From Sympetrum striolatum (lineage: Eukaryota > Arthropoda > Insecta > Odonata > Libellulidae), in the NCBI GenBank assembly GCA_947579665.1, contig OX388350.1, positions 42,999,393 through 43,063,392 of the forward strand: a DNA stretch of 64,000 nucleotides. Reading direction: 5' to 3'. Both the position numbers and the translations under genes were made by a program. Under the pieces are notes generated by a model. That model was not told the origin of the DNA. It worked only from the letters and a program-made list of their open reading frames with translations, and did no database searches. This document shows, one piece after another, positions 12,611-24,679 of the stretch (its first letter is position 1; each line of letters begins with the position of its first letter).

Positions 12611-15600
12611 ACATACTAACATATACCCGCTAAGCCTCTCAAAAGATTTTTGATTAAAAGAAATTCACGATATATCGGTTTTGCCTTATTTTTAGAATCA
12701 TCCAAGAAAAAAATACAATTGATTTTGGTTATGCGTAGAATAAGGGTCTACTTGTGCCTACCCGAGTGAAAGATATATATGACATTAATTTTATTATAAT
12801 ATATTTTTTACTATTTATGGTATATTTAGAATTTACTCATTTTTATTCCGTCATTTTATTGTAAAATTTATTAGTATATTTTTTTGGTTTCATCTATATT
12901 TCCTTTTCATCAGTATATTATATTTCATTATATATTATCAATCGAATCTATTAGTGCTTTATATTGAATTAATTGTAAATGCGGTTCTTCTTATGGGAGT
13001 CTGATATTTTTCTTCGAATCTCGCTGTTGTGATTCAATATATTGCGAAAGGTCTTCGGGTAATTATTTCCGAGGCTGTGAGCAACCAGGTCACCTGTGGT
13101 AATGTTTTCAACCCTTTCAGAGTTCCTATATTCAGTACTTAGAAAGAACACTTTACCTGACCTCCTTACGTTTACTTAAAAAAGGCAGGAAATGAATATC
13201 TGTGGTCTATTTTAGATGCGATCGTTATAATTACGGTATTAGTCTAAGGTTTGCTGTAACACCAATTATCAAGTTCAATAGGTATTATCTAGTATTTTTT
13301 AATTGTTTCCAAGAATAATTTTGAATATGTATACCTTATTTAATTCCATTAGTTACGGAGGTTGCACCATATGGCATCATCTTGTAGTAGTATTTTTTCA
13401 GCTTAAATACTTTTCATTGCTTACATCTTTTAATCAGAAATTGCCACTTAGGAGAATATTTTTAATTTTAATTTTACTCTTCCATAGTAGTTTTCTTCAG
13501 AATCTTACTCACTTCATTAGATAATCTTTTTCTCTATCTTCTTCGCCCTTAAGTAATAGTCACTCGACTATCTTATTCATTCATTATCCAGTCATAAACA
13601 ACACTCTTTCTCCTGTTATTAATATCTTTTTCGTACGCAATTCTATGATTTTTAATAGAAAACGCTTCTGATGGACCTTAGTCATTTTTCTTTTGTCGCA
13701 GAATTTCATATTTCTCTCTATGTTAGAGTAGCATTATATCATGTAGAAGAAGCGATTAAAGCACAGAGGTTTTATAACAAGAAGGATTAACAACTTGAGC
13801 TGTTCCTCTAGGTGAAAGGTAGTAAAACGTTGGCGATATGGTTCGGCTAGTAATAGTCATGGCATTATTTCTCTTCCCTTGGTGTAAATAGTCCTAGCAA
13901 TTCAGTCCTGATGTGAGGTTGTACAAGAACTGAAAATTGTCGGAACTGTCTCTCACTTTCCGAGCATATATTCTAACCACTAAACTACCACGTCCTTCTC
14001 ACTTCTGTAACGGGTCGCATATTGAGCAAGGTTCAAGACTCACACTTTCGTGTGCAACGTTAAAGTTGCTTTCCATCATTCGTAAAGTTCTGATTATTTC
14101 CCTGCAATGGTACTTAGGAAGCCTTTTCTATCACTGTTCTATTTATTTCTTGGATGATGAAACAAATACGACACGATAATTCAGAATGGAATCGAATTAC
14201 CCCCCTCGTCTTCTCTCTCACTGACCTTTGCTGGCCTTGTTCCCTTCAATATCGCATCCATGGAAAAGCACCACGCATATTCGAAACACAAAAGCAACGG
14301 AGGTGTTTATTTACCCATCCATCATACTCTTTGCCGCGTCTAGGAGATGAATTTGTATAGAGAAACCCCTCTTTCAACAATGTATCTATCCTCCTTTGCA
14401 TCATCCAGTTTAATCTCAGCACCGCTTTTTATTCGAGATCTTGGCTCATTTTTTCCCCTCGGTGCTAACTCTTCGCTGGATTAATGTCGCCCACGCACCA
14501 ACTTGGGCGACCCGTCCTTCCTAATCGAAAATTGTTTACGTCACGTGATTTGGACCGAAATTTCCCTCCTCCGGCGAGCTTGGGAAGTACAAAAAAGAGA
14601 GGGCGCGATAGGTCGAAATAATCAATTAATCAGAGATGGGAGGCGTGGGATGCGTGTGTGGAGATTTTTCCCGTCCCATTTTAGTTTCCTCGTATGTTTT
14701 TTTCTCTCCTTTGGAAGTTCGCTCAGAGCGGACCTTTGAGAGAGCCGTTTCCGTAAAGGGGTGTGGTCGTTGGCGGCGTGGAACTCAAGGGAAGCTGTGG
14801 AGATGGAAATGGATGAAAGTGCATAGGACAGTAGGAGAGAAAGTGTTTTTATGGAAAGGGGTGGGTGTAGTATTTACTTTTATATTTACATCAGTCTTTA
14901 ATGGAAATATTATATTTTGCTTTATTTACTGATAGAGCTAAGAATAAAATTTATACAAAATTACGCTTTACCGAAAGGTATCTTTTGCATAACGAATGTT
15001 CTAATTTCAACTGCGAAGAATATTACCTGCGTGCATTTTTACCTACCCCCTCTTCGGTTGCGTATGCCCTTGGCAGCCTCGGTATGGTACTTTTTTCCTC
15101 GGAGCACAATTTAATACCCCGCAAAAGTTGCTTACTCATATGGACATAAAAGATAAACATTTTTACCAAATCGAATAAAATCTTCTCTTAGAATGTTTGC
15201 CTCTAAGTTTTGAAATTTTGGAAAAAATTCAAAAATTGTTATTAATTTGAATTCGGTAAAAGCGAATGTATTTGGGTAAGGAGATGTCTACTGTAATGAT
15301 AACTGTCGTTTAAGTCTCAACTAAGTCTCTTACATATTACAATATATCTTTTCTTATATCTCTTATATATAACAAGATGGGGGTCAACCTCATCTGGGGC
15401 CAAAAAAAGGGGCAAATTCATTACACTTAAGTTGTTTTGTAGCTCTTTCCATCCTTTTGTACTCCGTGGTTGTTTTCTTTGTGATTCACTTGGTGGTTTG
15501 TAGCGGAATATTGCTGCTACGCACCTATACATTTAATATTTTGATTATTATATAAATAATATTTTTGAATGCATCAAGTACCAGCGGGTTATGAGGTTGA

Positions 15601-16439
15601 TGTCCATAGCTGCGACCGAACACAGAACGAACACCTACACTGGTTGGAAGGGTGATTCCATTCTGTTATTATTGAAATTAACATTAAAACCCATGCAATA
15701 CGCTACCTCTTGAATTTCAACGAACTCTACCCCACCCAAGTCCTGCAGCATTGCACCACATCCTACGACCTTCGCTTTCTTGTATTTTTTTGCTCCCCGT
15801 GATCGTTCTTTCAGTTTTTATTTGCTACGAAACCGGTCAGATGTTAAAAACAGGAGATTACTGGGAAAGTAACAGCCGTAAGAGTAGAGATTCCTTACGT
15901 TAAAATGTGTGCAAGAAATACTAAATGTTGTAGAACGAGTGGGATAGAGTAGTTGGTCCATGGTTCGCTCTCGGCTGCTGAGAAAAATCGTTTTCTACGT
16001 GGTCAAACAAAAACAACCTCGGCTTAGTTAAACAATTTGTCTGTAAGAGCAAAAAAAAGTCTGCGATCGGTATTACGTTGGTTAGACTCGATCTAGTCCA
16101 TCCGCGCAGTGTAGAGGAGCTTGCAAAAAAGCGTTGCTCTGGTGCATTGGAGAAGGTTCAGCGTTAAGCTCTACTTTCTGGGAAGAAACACTGGAGATCA
16201 GCTGTTACCTAAATTGTTTTTGTTACAATTTAGGAATCATTAAGGGAAATTAGATTTTAGTTTTGGTAATTTTTTTTTAATTAGTGGTAACACGATTTTG
16301 CAGGAATCGGTAGGAATAATACGTTTTCCTGCTTTTTAGGCCGGTCAGAGAATGCAAGAAAAGTCATGGAAATATATATAGCCTAGACCAGTGGATTTAA
16401 ATATCTTTTCCCCGTTAAAACTTCTCGACAGTAACAGAA
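12611..16439. other. Non-coding stretch with one GC-rich patch
   Basis: No gene recognised. AT-rich except for about 14440-14870, a GC- and CpG-richer patch that includes ACGTCACGTGA at about 14538-14548 (overlapping CRE-like and E-box-like words). Several overlapping open frames of 65-98 codons lie at 14500-15150. They overlap in different frames, as expected by chance in DNA short of stop codons, and none is recognised. Confidence 0.55.
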
Positions 16440-16510
16440 TTAATAGGTTTAGCAATGCATATCTGCCATATACCGAAAGGTGGCAGACAGCGTACGTAAA
16501 TACTCGTTTA
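16440..16510 (+). mobile_element. Probable non-LTR retrotransposon 3' tail, diverged
   Basis: Contains CTGCCATATACCGAAAGGTG, which lines up with the CTGCCACACGCCGAAAGGCG core of the copy at 5.4 kb. The hairpin ACCGAAAGGT (16472-16481) keeps the GAAA loop while its stem bases differ. AGCGTACGTAAATA follows in place of AGGGTATAAAT. No coding remains can be read upstream. Confidence 0.42.
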
Positions 16511-16871
16511 TAGCTGTTGATGTTGTGTCCTTTATCTTTGCGCGAAAGAATAGTTACAGTTGACGTCTATCTTAGGAAATGATATTATGGCCAAGGCAAA
16601 ACATTAATCACTGCTTTAAGATTTTCCTTTATGAAGTGAAGTAATATGCCAGTTTTTCAGATATAATGCTCATAGTTAGCAGGGTAGTGAGGACATTATA
16701 GCTATAACTGAAGGCTCTCAGATGTCATAATCCATTGTATGCCCTAAAAATGTCGCTCGAGCAGTATTTAAACACAAGGTACAGTGTATAATTTCAAGAT
16801 GTAGGCAACTATAAACTGGACAACGACAATAAGGCTTTTAGAGTACCCTGTGTATCGTTTCAATCGTTTCA

Positions 16872-16951
16872 ACAATTAAATAGTAACCGGCTTCGACAAA
16901 TTTACTGTAATTCAGCTGTTTTTTAAATTTTGAAAAGCGGTCATCATCAGC
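16872..16951 (-). other. Penelope-like/hammerhead-like sequence motif
   Basis: Read on minus, it starts CTGATGATGACCGC (from 16950 downward) and about 50 bases later has GTCGAAGCCGGTTAC (down to 16884). The CTGATGA word and the GTCGAA word match the two halves of a hammerhead ribozyme core (CUGANGA and GAAA) around a GAC/GTC stem. Here the second half reads GAAG, which would break the core. Similar words are known from the terminal repeats of Penelope-like elements. No element body is seen nearby, so this is a tentative call. Confidence 0.28.
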
Positions 16952-18519
16952 AAGTAGTAGAAAAGCAATATTCCTATAATTACTTTTGTATTTTATAATG
17001 TGTAGATAATGCTATAAGGAGTTAGTGATTTTCATAATACGTGATATAATAATAATAGAGTGTGAATAAATTAAAACGAGGTACGAAATATTTTAGGAAT
17101 AAAATTTCCACTATACCGTATGTATAGATTCTGCCATATCCGCTTTAAATCGATAGTTCCGTACTTGGCTACGGTAAGAGAATTCAGCATTCTGTTTCAA
17201 TTCCTACGCGGGATTGTATCCAAGAAAAGGAATCAGAAGAATTGAATGGAGTGGGCGAAGGGTTCAAACCGAACAATCCCATTGCCAAATAAAAAGCTGA
17301 CGTTTTCCTTTTTTTGCTCCGCTATCTTGTTTTCCTGCATCCCCTTACCGTCAGCGTTATTCCAACGGATACGTTTACCTTGTTGATTTATCTTTACTTC
17401 CTTCTAAAAGATTTTCCATAAGGTTTCATTGTAATTCTTCCCGCTGGTGAGGTTGATTTAACATGTTATCAATTCCACCCACGTCTTGAAACGGGTATTC
17501 TTTACACGCTTTATTCGTTTACCCCTAAATTCGTGTTTTTTATTTGTAGTAATTGAGCTATTTACTTTTATTTAAAAGTGATCATTATTGTAATCTAAGT
17601 AAAATGTTCCACTTGTTATGGAAAATCCCTTGTATTGTGTGCCTAGGAATTTTTTATTATTTTATTCCTTTTTTTCTTTGTTTCTACGGTAATATCAGAT
17701 TGCTCCCGATACGTATGCTTCTCTGTATATTTTCTTCGCTTTTGTAAATATAGAATCTTTCCCTAGATTTCCCATAGAAAAACATTTTTAAATGTTATGT
17801 GAACTAAACTTGACCTTTGCTCCCGTGAAGTTAATTTTAGTTTGAGAAATAGCATGTGAGATAGAAGCGTGGGAAGTCTGAGAAAATTGTACTGATAGAA
17901 CTATCATTGGCTATTCCAAAGACTTTTTCGGGAATACCACGACAAAACCTAGGTCATATAGGTTATAGGTGATAGGTTTGAAAAATCATTCGAAAGAAAC
18001 TTGCTGACCTTATCATCTCAAAAGAGAAATAATCCTTGTTTCCATTTTGGTGGAAGTTAAAGATATTTTCAGTTTTATCAAAGTAAAGCTCATGCAATTT
18101 TTTAATGTGAAACATCGAATATATATTGCAATGCTATTTATATCCATATGTTCTCCTCCAAGTGGGATAGAATTGGTTTAAAAACGTCGATTTCTTAATT
18201 TAAAACTTCATTCATCAGCGTAGGCTATTTCATTAATCGATATTTTCATTAACTCAGTCACTGAAGTCGAAAAATCTCGTTACTGTTACCGTGGAAGGGA
18301 AATTGGCCCCGGTGCACTTGCGCTGCTTTAATCTTCAAATGGTTTACAATCCAGCGTGCACGTGCGTGGGTGAGTCTCATCACACAACTTCACGCTCCTC
18401 GGTTTCAAATTCGCTCCTATTAACGCAGCAAAATTTCGCATTTCTATCCTGTGATGCTATGCAGTTGGAAAGTGCGCTGAACCCCCAAAATAAAATATCG
18501 TGAAACTATTTTTAGTTTA
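16952..18519. other. AT-rich non-coding, nothing recognised
   Basis: No exon, repeat family or RNA was recognised. Open frames are 64-70 codons and have no motif. Confidence 0.55.
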
Positions 18520-18606
18520 AAAAATCCATAGCAACTAAACATTTACTAGACCACTTTATTATAGTAAAGCAGTATTATAGTAAATGTTTAGTTGCTATGG
18601 ATTTTT
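18520..18606. repeat. Perfect 29-bp inverted repeat (hairpin)
   Basis: Arms 18520-18548 and 18578-18606 are exact reverse complements (starting AAAAATCCATAGCAACTAAA) around a 29-nt loop. Such a long perfect match is not expected by chance. No target-site duplication flanks it (GTTTAA on the left, ACACGT on the right). It could be a minimal MITE, a fold-back insertion, or a structured RNA precursor if transcribed. Confidence 0.9.
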
Positions 18607-19651
18607 ACACGTTAATATGTACCACAGTATTAATCCTGATTCTGTATTGTTAATTTTAAGTGTATTTAATAGGCCAATCTTTTACTATTTAAAATACCAT
18701 AAAGGGTTAGATAACTATGTAAATACTCTATCTATTTATAACTTAATATTTTTGGAAACTGGTTAGGATAAACGAACCTAGTGGAATATTTATATATCAC
18801 CTTATTCTAACAAAGTTCAGCGTTGGTTTGATCGAATCGTTTATGCGATGATTGATATAGTTATGTTATCGTAGTCTTGTAAGATGGGAAGTGCAGACAA
18901 AAAGCCAATGCTCAATGGAAATGAAAATCCTGAAAGATAAGTAATTGTGATAGAGCCAGGTGAGACAGGGAGGTGAACCAGGGTCACCTAGTTTCTGAGC
19001 AGATCCTCTTTTGTGTCGAATATCAATTGAGTTGTTTTTCTGAAAAGTCCGTTTTTGGGTTTTCTTCGAGAAAAAAATGCAGTCTTTTTCTTTCTCATTA
19101 TTATGTTCTATTCGAGGTATTTACCGGATGATGATTTGAACAGATACTCATATCATCTATTTCTATTATTGTTGACGGGTTTCCGGATATTCCCGGATGA
19201 CCTCCGTTGTCGAAGCACCGTTAATAATACTTCAATATTATTCTGGGATATTACGGAAAGATATAAAAAAATCATTCAAGCATTGCCATTATTGGCATTT
19301 GGATTCAAAGTGTATGAGTTTCAGCGCTTGGTGTTATTTGAATATAGTTTAAAGATTCGAAACAGATTTTTGGTATCTTATTAACGCTATGTAAAAACAT
19401 TCGAACGGTAAACAAATATCATATTGACCGTTATGGGCCTTTATCAGAAAGCGTGCACAAAGAATCGTTTTCTCTCTCTAAAATATCCTTTATTATCATT
19501 ATTGCTACAGTTTGACAGAAGTCAGATGGCAACTATAAATATTGTTAATTGATGAACCCTTTCACACTTACATTAATACATTTAAAATTCCTAAATAATA
19601 TCATTATATTGACAAACAGGATATGCTTTTAACAACGAACGTATTATAGAT
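18607..19651. other. AT-rich non-coding, nothing recognised
   Basis: A 109-codon frame at 19055-19384 (plus) is the longest. Its translation shows no domain or conserved motif, and its composition matches the surrounding AT-rich DNA, so it is not called. Confidence 0.5.
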
Positions 19652-19870
19652 TTAACAATATCTTAAAAAGCACATCCAAACCCCTTTCATATAATACATT
19701 TTGAAAAGTTTAAAATCTTTAATTGTTTTAGGTAAGGGCTTCAAGGCCTCTTCAGGTAACATGTTCCATTCCCTTAGTCCCCTATAAAAGAAATGATTTT
19801 TTAGCTGCTCCCGTTCTTTGTTTTCCTAATTTTAACTTCTCATCATGATTGCCGATTTTTCCTTCTCTCT
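19652..19870 (-). pseudogene. Non-LTR retrotransposon reverse-transcriptase C-terminus, relic
   Basis: Read on minus from about 19870 down, the sequence encodes GAAKKSFL, then after a one-base frame change RGLREWNMLPEEALKPLPK and IKDFK, ending at a TAA at 19652-19654. The pattern aromatic residue, three or four residues, REWNxLPEE, then a short Lys-rich tail is the usual C-terminal end of CR1/Jockey-group polymerases, where variants of VRDWNxLPE are common. The frame changes near 19790 and is blocked again by a TAG upstream, so this is a dead fragment. No polymerase catalytic block is present, and no matching 3' tail was identified. Identification is by motif only, and the clade is not determined. 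Confidence 0.65.
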
Positions 19871-22852
19871 AAAGTATCTTTCCTCTCTCGCCCAGTAGTA
19901 GGCTCTTCCCTTCCCTTTTCCCTACTTTATTCACCTTTCGCTTTCTCCTTGAACCCTTATAAGAATTCCCGGCAGTCTTCCCCGTGCATCATTCCCATAT
20001 ATCGCATGCCTTCTCGTGGGGCTTAGAAGCGGCCGCCCAAGTCTGGGGCTAATTTTTTATTCTGGATCGGATGCTCTCATGTCGGTTTGCGGAGGGAATT
20101 CGAGTGGGCTGCGGAAGTGAAGGGACATTTCCTCGAGACCTGGGAAGGAAGTTCCTCGAATCGAGGATTATCTTAGAATTCGGAGCTTTCGAGTTCAGTG
20201 ACGCGTGAACATTTTTCGAGCATGCAGTCTATAACTGTCGATCGGAATAAATATGACCGGAATTCGCTTTTAGATCGAGTATCTGAGGTACCGAGTGCCT
20301 ACACCCGAAGTTAATTTATGTGTGAATAAAATAAATTACTACTCTATAAGTACTCTAGGACGGCTCAGATTTTAATTTTTGGTGTCGGATATATAATGCT
20401 AAGCCTTTTCATTTCCTCTATATTAATCTTTTAGCAACAGTAAACAACAAGTGCGATCTCTTGACAAAGTGTTACAACGAACAATTTATATTGCAATTGA
20501 TATTAAACTATTAGTCATTGCTAACATATATTTACTTCTGGCCGTTCTTTTGTAGACTATTAGAGATGCTAACGGGGTGGATTGGGACATTAATGCTAAT
20601 GTTAATACATCTCCAGGCATACGTCAAAGGCGTTTCGCGGAATATACAACTAAATATAAGTGTAGATTTTTCAAATTCCTGTAGGTATAGTTTGTGCTGA
20701 TTCTACTTGATAGATTTGAGTTATGTCTATTGTAAGATATGCTAAGCCTTTAAAATAATCTCGTAAGTTTTACGAATGAATAGCTGTAGGCAGCAGTGTA
20801 TGAAGCAGATTTATTGACTTGTGTCTGTTCGATACATTTTTATGTTTTCCCTGAGAGAGTCTGTCCGATTGTATCCAAAATTTCATCTATAAATTTTAGC
20901 AGTGAATAAGGTGGGCCAAATTTAACAGTGAATCTATCGATCCTAATGGGTATTTTTTGTTTAATATTCGTTTGAATTAATGTGGTATGATATATCATGA
21001 GCATTGACGCTTGAAGCGTTTGATTTCCATTTTCGAAGGCTTTTTAATTTCAATGAAAGAAAGATGTTATAAATGCTAAGCTCACACTTATTTCGGTGAA
21101 ATTGCTCTGGGAAATTTTAATTCGAAACATAAATTTAGAATCAGCCAATCAGTCTAGAATTTGAATCTATAAATCTATCTTTAAAACTCTCAATAAGTAT
21201 GATACATAAAATTCGGCACTAATTACTTAAATTTCAACGTGTCATCATTTAATTTATACCATTAACTGGCGAATTTTGATTTCCTATATGATTAACAGTT
21301 TATTTACTGTGTAATGCATTCACATTATACTAAATTGCTTTCTCTGATAAATGCTAATATTTATTCGTTGTTTAAATATTGTGTAGAAAGTTACCCTACT
21401 TTGGTCCATTCAGCAGCAATTACATATTTTCTTATTAAATCGCTTGAACTTATTATAAATATTTGTTCCCAAATCACTCTGAAAACAAGAGTTTTCGACT
21501 TGGGAGTTTTAGTTCTAATTTTCATTAACATATATCACTTGAGAAGATCTTTCATTACCAGAAATTAATTCCCTGACACAATATATGCGGTAATTAATAG
21601 TTCCTCTCTTATAAAGTTTTCATAAATATCTCATGTATATGCTATTTAGTCTTTTTGACTGGATCTGCCGCAAATTTATTGTTGTTAATGTTGATTTTAT
21701 GCGTTGATAAGTGTATCAGGGCATTTTAACAATTGTAAAACTAGTGTTTTTTTATTTTTGGGAATATATTTTAAATGATATATATGCAAGATTTTTTATT
21801 ATGAGTGGTTGCCATAAGGGCAAATTAGCCTCCTGTCAACCTTCAGTGAGCAATTCAATTAAGTATAATGCTATTCCTTTTACGTTAAGGTACTGTATGG
21901 AGATTTTAAAAAATAATAAGTCTTGATTAGAAGTCGGCTTGAATCAGTAGCTAGTACCCCCGGATGCCTAAATGAGATAAGATGCTTTCTTAAATTTTCT
22001 ATAATATTGAAGATAAGTTCGCAAGTTTGCTGCAAGTTTCTTGGCAGTTTCCATTCTCTCCCGAAGAGCCTTAATGAAAGTCATAAAGGAGCGCAGGTGA
22101 AAGGCACGCAAGGAAAAAAGAAACTTCAATATCGTATTATAATAATCTTTTAGCGATGCTTCGAAATAACGACGTAAGGGCTTTATTAAGTTATAAGCCG
22201 CTTTAAATGAATTTTAGTTTCAGTAATTAGGGGCATCGTTATAACCACATACTATATATTTCCCATAATTACTCATATATTTACGATATTATATTCAGGG
22301 TGATAATTAGAAAAATGCCTTTTATTTAGTATTTTAAGGTTCATTTAATAACTAAATATTCAAATATCCTGAATTGTCCATACTCCTATTTTTGTTTATC
22401 ACAAAATTAAAGATTTAATGTATATTTTATATTCTCTTTATCATCGTACCTTATTTGTTTACTCTGTTTTAGTTGATTTCTGTGGTTGAATTCAAATTTA
22501 ACGTACCTTTAAAACTTAATTACTTCTCAAGTTCCTCTTTAAGGAGTACGATAATATTCAATTATTATATTATATAATATTTATATACTTCGATATTATA
22601 AATTGCTGGCAATTTCGAGTCTTTTACATTTTCGCAGTAATTTTGAACTTTTGTTTCGGCAATAATTTTGTAGAACGACATGAAGCACCTGAGCCATTAT
22701 TTATCGATCTTTATTTGGTTTTATTTCTCTTTGTCTCGTCGAACAGTCCCATATATCTCCCTTTATTACGGTTAATTTTAATATCACTTGGAGAAAATAA
22801 TTTACGAAGAATGACCATATTCCCAACAAGTCGATTGCACATTGAATAATAA
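19871..22852. other. Non-coding stretch with GC-rich patch
   Basis: About 19900-20270 is GC- and CpG-richer (for example GAAGCGGCCGCCC at 20028-20040), with pyrimidine-rich runs at its left. The rest is AT-rich. A probable retrotransposon tail inside it is listed separately. No exon is recognised. Confidence 0.55.
20600..20672 (+). mobile_element. Probable non-LTR 3' tail, diverged
   Basis: CAGGCATACGTCAAAGGCGT lines up with the CTGCCACACGCCGAAAGGCG core of the 5.4-kb copy, followed by GGAATATA in place of GGGTATA and then TAAGTGTAGAT, reminiscent of the TAGATG tail. ACGTC and GGCGT (20621-20633) can pair with an AAA loop. Weak but consistent. Confidence 0.38.
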
Positions 22853-23485
22853 CCCTTAAAGGTCCAACCTTTTTTGGTTACTCCGTGGACCAAGGGAGGG
22901 CCAAACATTGTCCACTTTTGTTTTTTTCGATAAAATAATAATGAAACATAATATCTCTTCAGCAATTTCCTTCTTGGATTTCTAAAAACTTCCTACAATG
23001 ATTTTTGTTGCTAAAAATTGTACTTCTGCGATAAAAATAATGAAATTTGTATTTAAAAAACCTCTTCAAAGACTAGGATATGATAAAGCTTCTTCTCAAT
23101 GGTACCGGCTGTTAAGCGCTAATTCGGAAAATAAGTTTATAAATCACCGTTAGTTATGTTTTTAAATCAACAGCAAGGTATAATTTAAAAAATTAAATTA
23201 AATTATTAAAATTAATTAAAAACTATATGTCAAAATATATGATTCCATTTGGTTCAAAAATATGTCGCAGGTTGGACCAACGGTCATTTTGTGTCCACCG
23301 CCTATTTCCGCTCTCATTACATTGCTTAAAAAAACGTACAAAATGCATCAACATAAAGTTATCATTAGCAACCTATATTTGGCAATGTAATTAAGTTATA
23401 AGAGTGTATAACACGATTAAGTTCTTAAAATATTAAAAAAGAAAAGTGGTGGACATTTTTTAGCCCTCCCTTGGTCCTTTAAGGG
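22853..23485. mobile_element. Second TTAA-type non-autonomous DNA transposon
   Basis: A 633-bp element. The left end CCCTTAAAGG (22853-22862), then ACCAAGGGAGGGC after a 26-bp interruption, is matched at the right by GCCCTCCCTTGGTCC and TTTAAGGG (to 23485). A shared GTCCAC-containing word lies inside each end. The right flank is TTAA (23486-23489) and the left flank is ATAA (22849-22852), one change from TTAA. A start with CCC next to TTAA fits piggyBac-type termini. GGTCCAACC near the left end recurs inverted at about 23272-23280. No transposase frame is present. The terminal sequence differs from that of the 10.9-kb element, so it is a different family. Confidence 0.72.
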
Positions 23486-23489
23486 TTAA

Positions 23490-24007
23490 AGGTTACGTGG
23501 TAGATTGCGGCTTATTATTGTACTTATGCACTGTTAGATCAGGAAAGGAACTATGTACTTAAAATAATTAATTTTATTTCCTGTTAGCCTATTTTATTAG
23601 ATGGAGGTTTCGTTGACAAGCCTTTGAAGTTGGGTCGCCTGGGATTTGACTCTAATTAAGACTTTTGTTTTTCACAACACTCTGGTCTGTCTTCAACTTA
23701 AAGTCCGACCCGACTCTCCGAGAATTAAATGTACTATACACACGAATTATGATGCATTACAATACGAATTGTTGCGTCTCGCGTAATATCATAAATAAAT
23801 CTATTCCAACTTTGCTCCGAGTTGAATATTTGCATCACGTATATCTTATTACGACTTACAATTTTTAAAAAAGTTTTGAAATCGCTGAATATATCTGACT
23901 CTATCCAAAATATATCCAGGCTCTGACATCACTTCTCGGAGCTTCATTGATTTTAAATAAATCAGTCAATAACTCACATTTGTAAGCGTATAGTACTAAC
24001 TATTTTT
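23490..24007. other. Non-coding, nothing recognised
   Basis: Mixed AT-rich DNA between two mobile elements. A 67-codon frame here has no recognisable feature. Confidence 0.55.
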
Positions 24008-24679
24008 ACTTTCTCCCTATACGTAGTATAGAGAAAGTATTGTATTCGAAAAAAAATTCGACCTAGAGATTTCGACGGAAATAGATGTTCTGGGGCCCAT
24101 AGAGCACGTTTTCACTATTTTCCCGAACATGTGTGTGTGTGTGTGTGTGTGTGTGTCTGCCTGTCTGTCTGTGGTTAAAAAGTTTGTGGGCGCTCTATCT
24201 TAAAACTTAATTATCCGATCATTTTCAAAATTCATATTTAAAATTTTACTAACAATGCCAAGAGTTGATTAGTTTTTGATGAATATAGCTTAACCGGAAG
24301 TTCTGGTTTAACCGGAACAAAAGTTTGTTTCTTTAATATCTCTGTCAGAATTCAATGTAGGTATATACAATTACATACAAAAGTTATAGATAATGTACTT
24401 TACTACAACTTTTGTATGAAACATTTTTTCGTAATACTGATTGTTTAGGAGTTATTCTTGAATAATGGTTAACCGGAAGTTGTTTATCCAGAAATGGAAG
24501 TTTTTCATACATATCTCTGTCAAAATGCAATGTAGGTATGTACAATTCTTTACCAAAGTTATAGATAATGTTTTTTACTACAAATGTTGTATGAAACATT
24601 TTCCTGTAACACTCATTCTTTTGGAGTTATTTATATATTACCGGCATAGGCTTCTGTTTTCAATATGTACGGAGAAAGT
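24008..24679. mobile_element. Repetitive element with short inverted ends and internal modules
   Basis: Starts ACTTTCTCC (24008-24016) and ends GGAGAAAGT (24671-24679), an exact 9-bp inverted terminus. The left end also folds on itself (CTATAC with GTATAG, and TTCTC with GAGAA). A GT/CTGT microsatellite follows. The right half holds two modules starting at 24336 and 24511 (period 175) that share ATATCTCTGTCA, CAATGTAGGTAT, AGTTATAGATAATGT, ACTACAA, TGTATGAAACATTTT and GGAGTTATT. AACCGG words precede each module. No coding frame is recognised. The class is unknown and no target-site duplication is visible. Confidence 0.6.
24131..24173 (+). repeat. (GT)13 microsatellite running into CTGT repeats
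   Basis: Uninterrupted GT dinucleotides at 24131-24156, then CTGC and CTGTCTGTCTGTGG. It lies inside the element at 24008-24679 and is probably an intrinsic, length-variable part of it. Confidence 0.95.

Noticed and set aside
19055..19384. 109-codon plus-strand frame
   Set aside because: Translation is AT-bias-like (Phe, Leu, Tyr, Ile rich) without motif or repeat homology that I can recognise.
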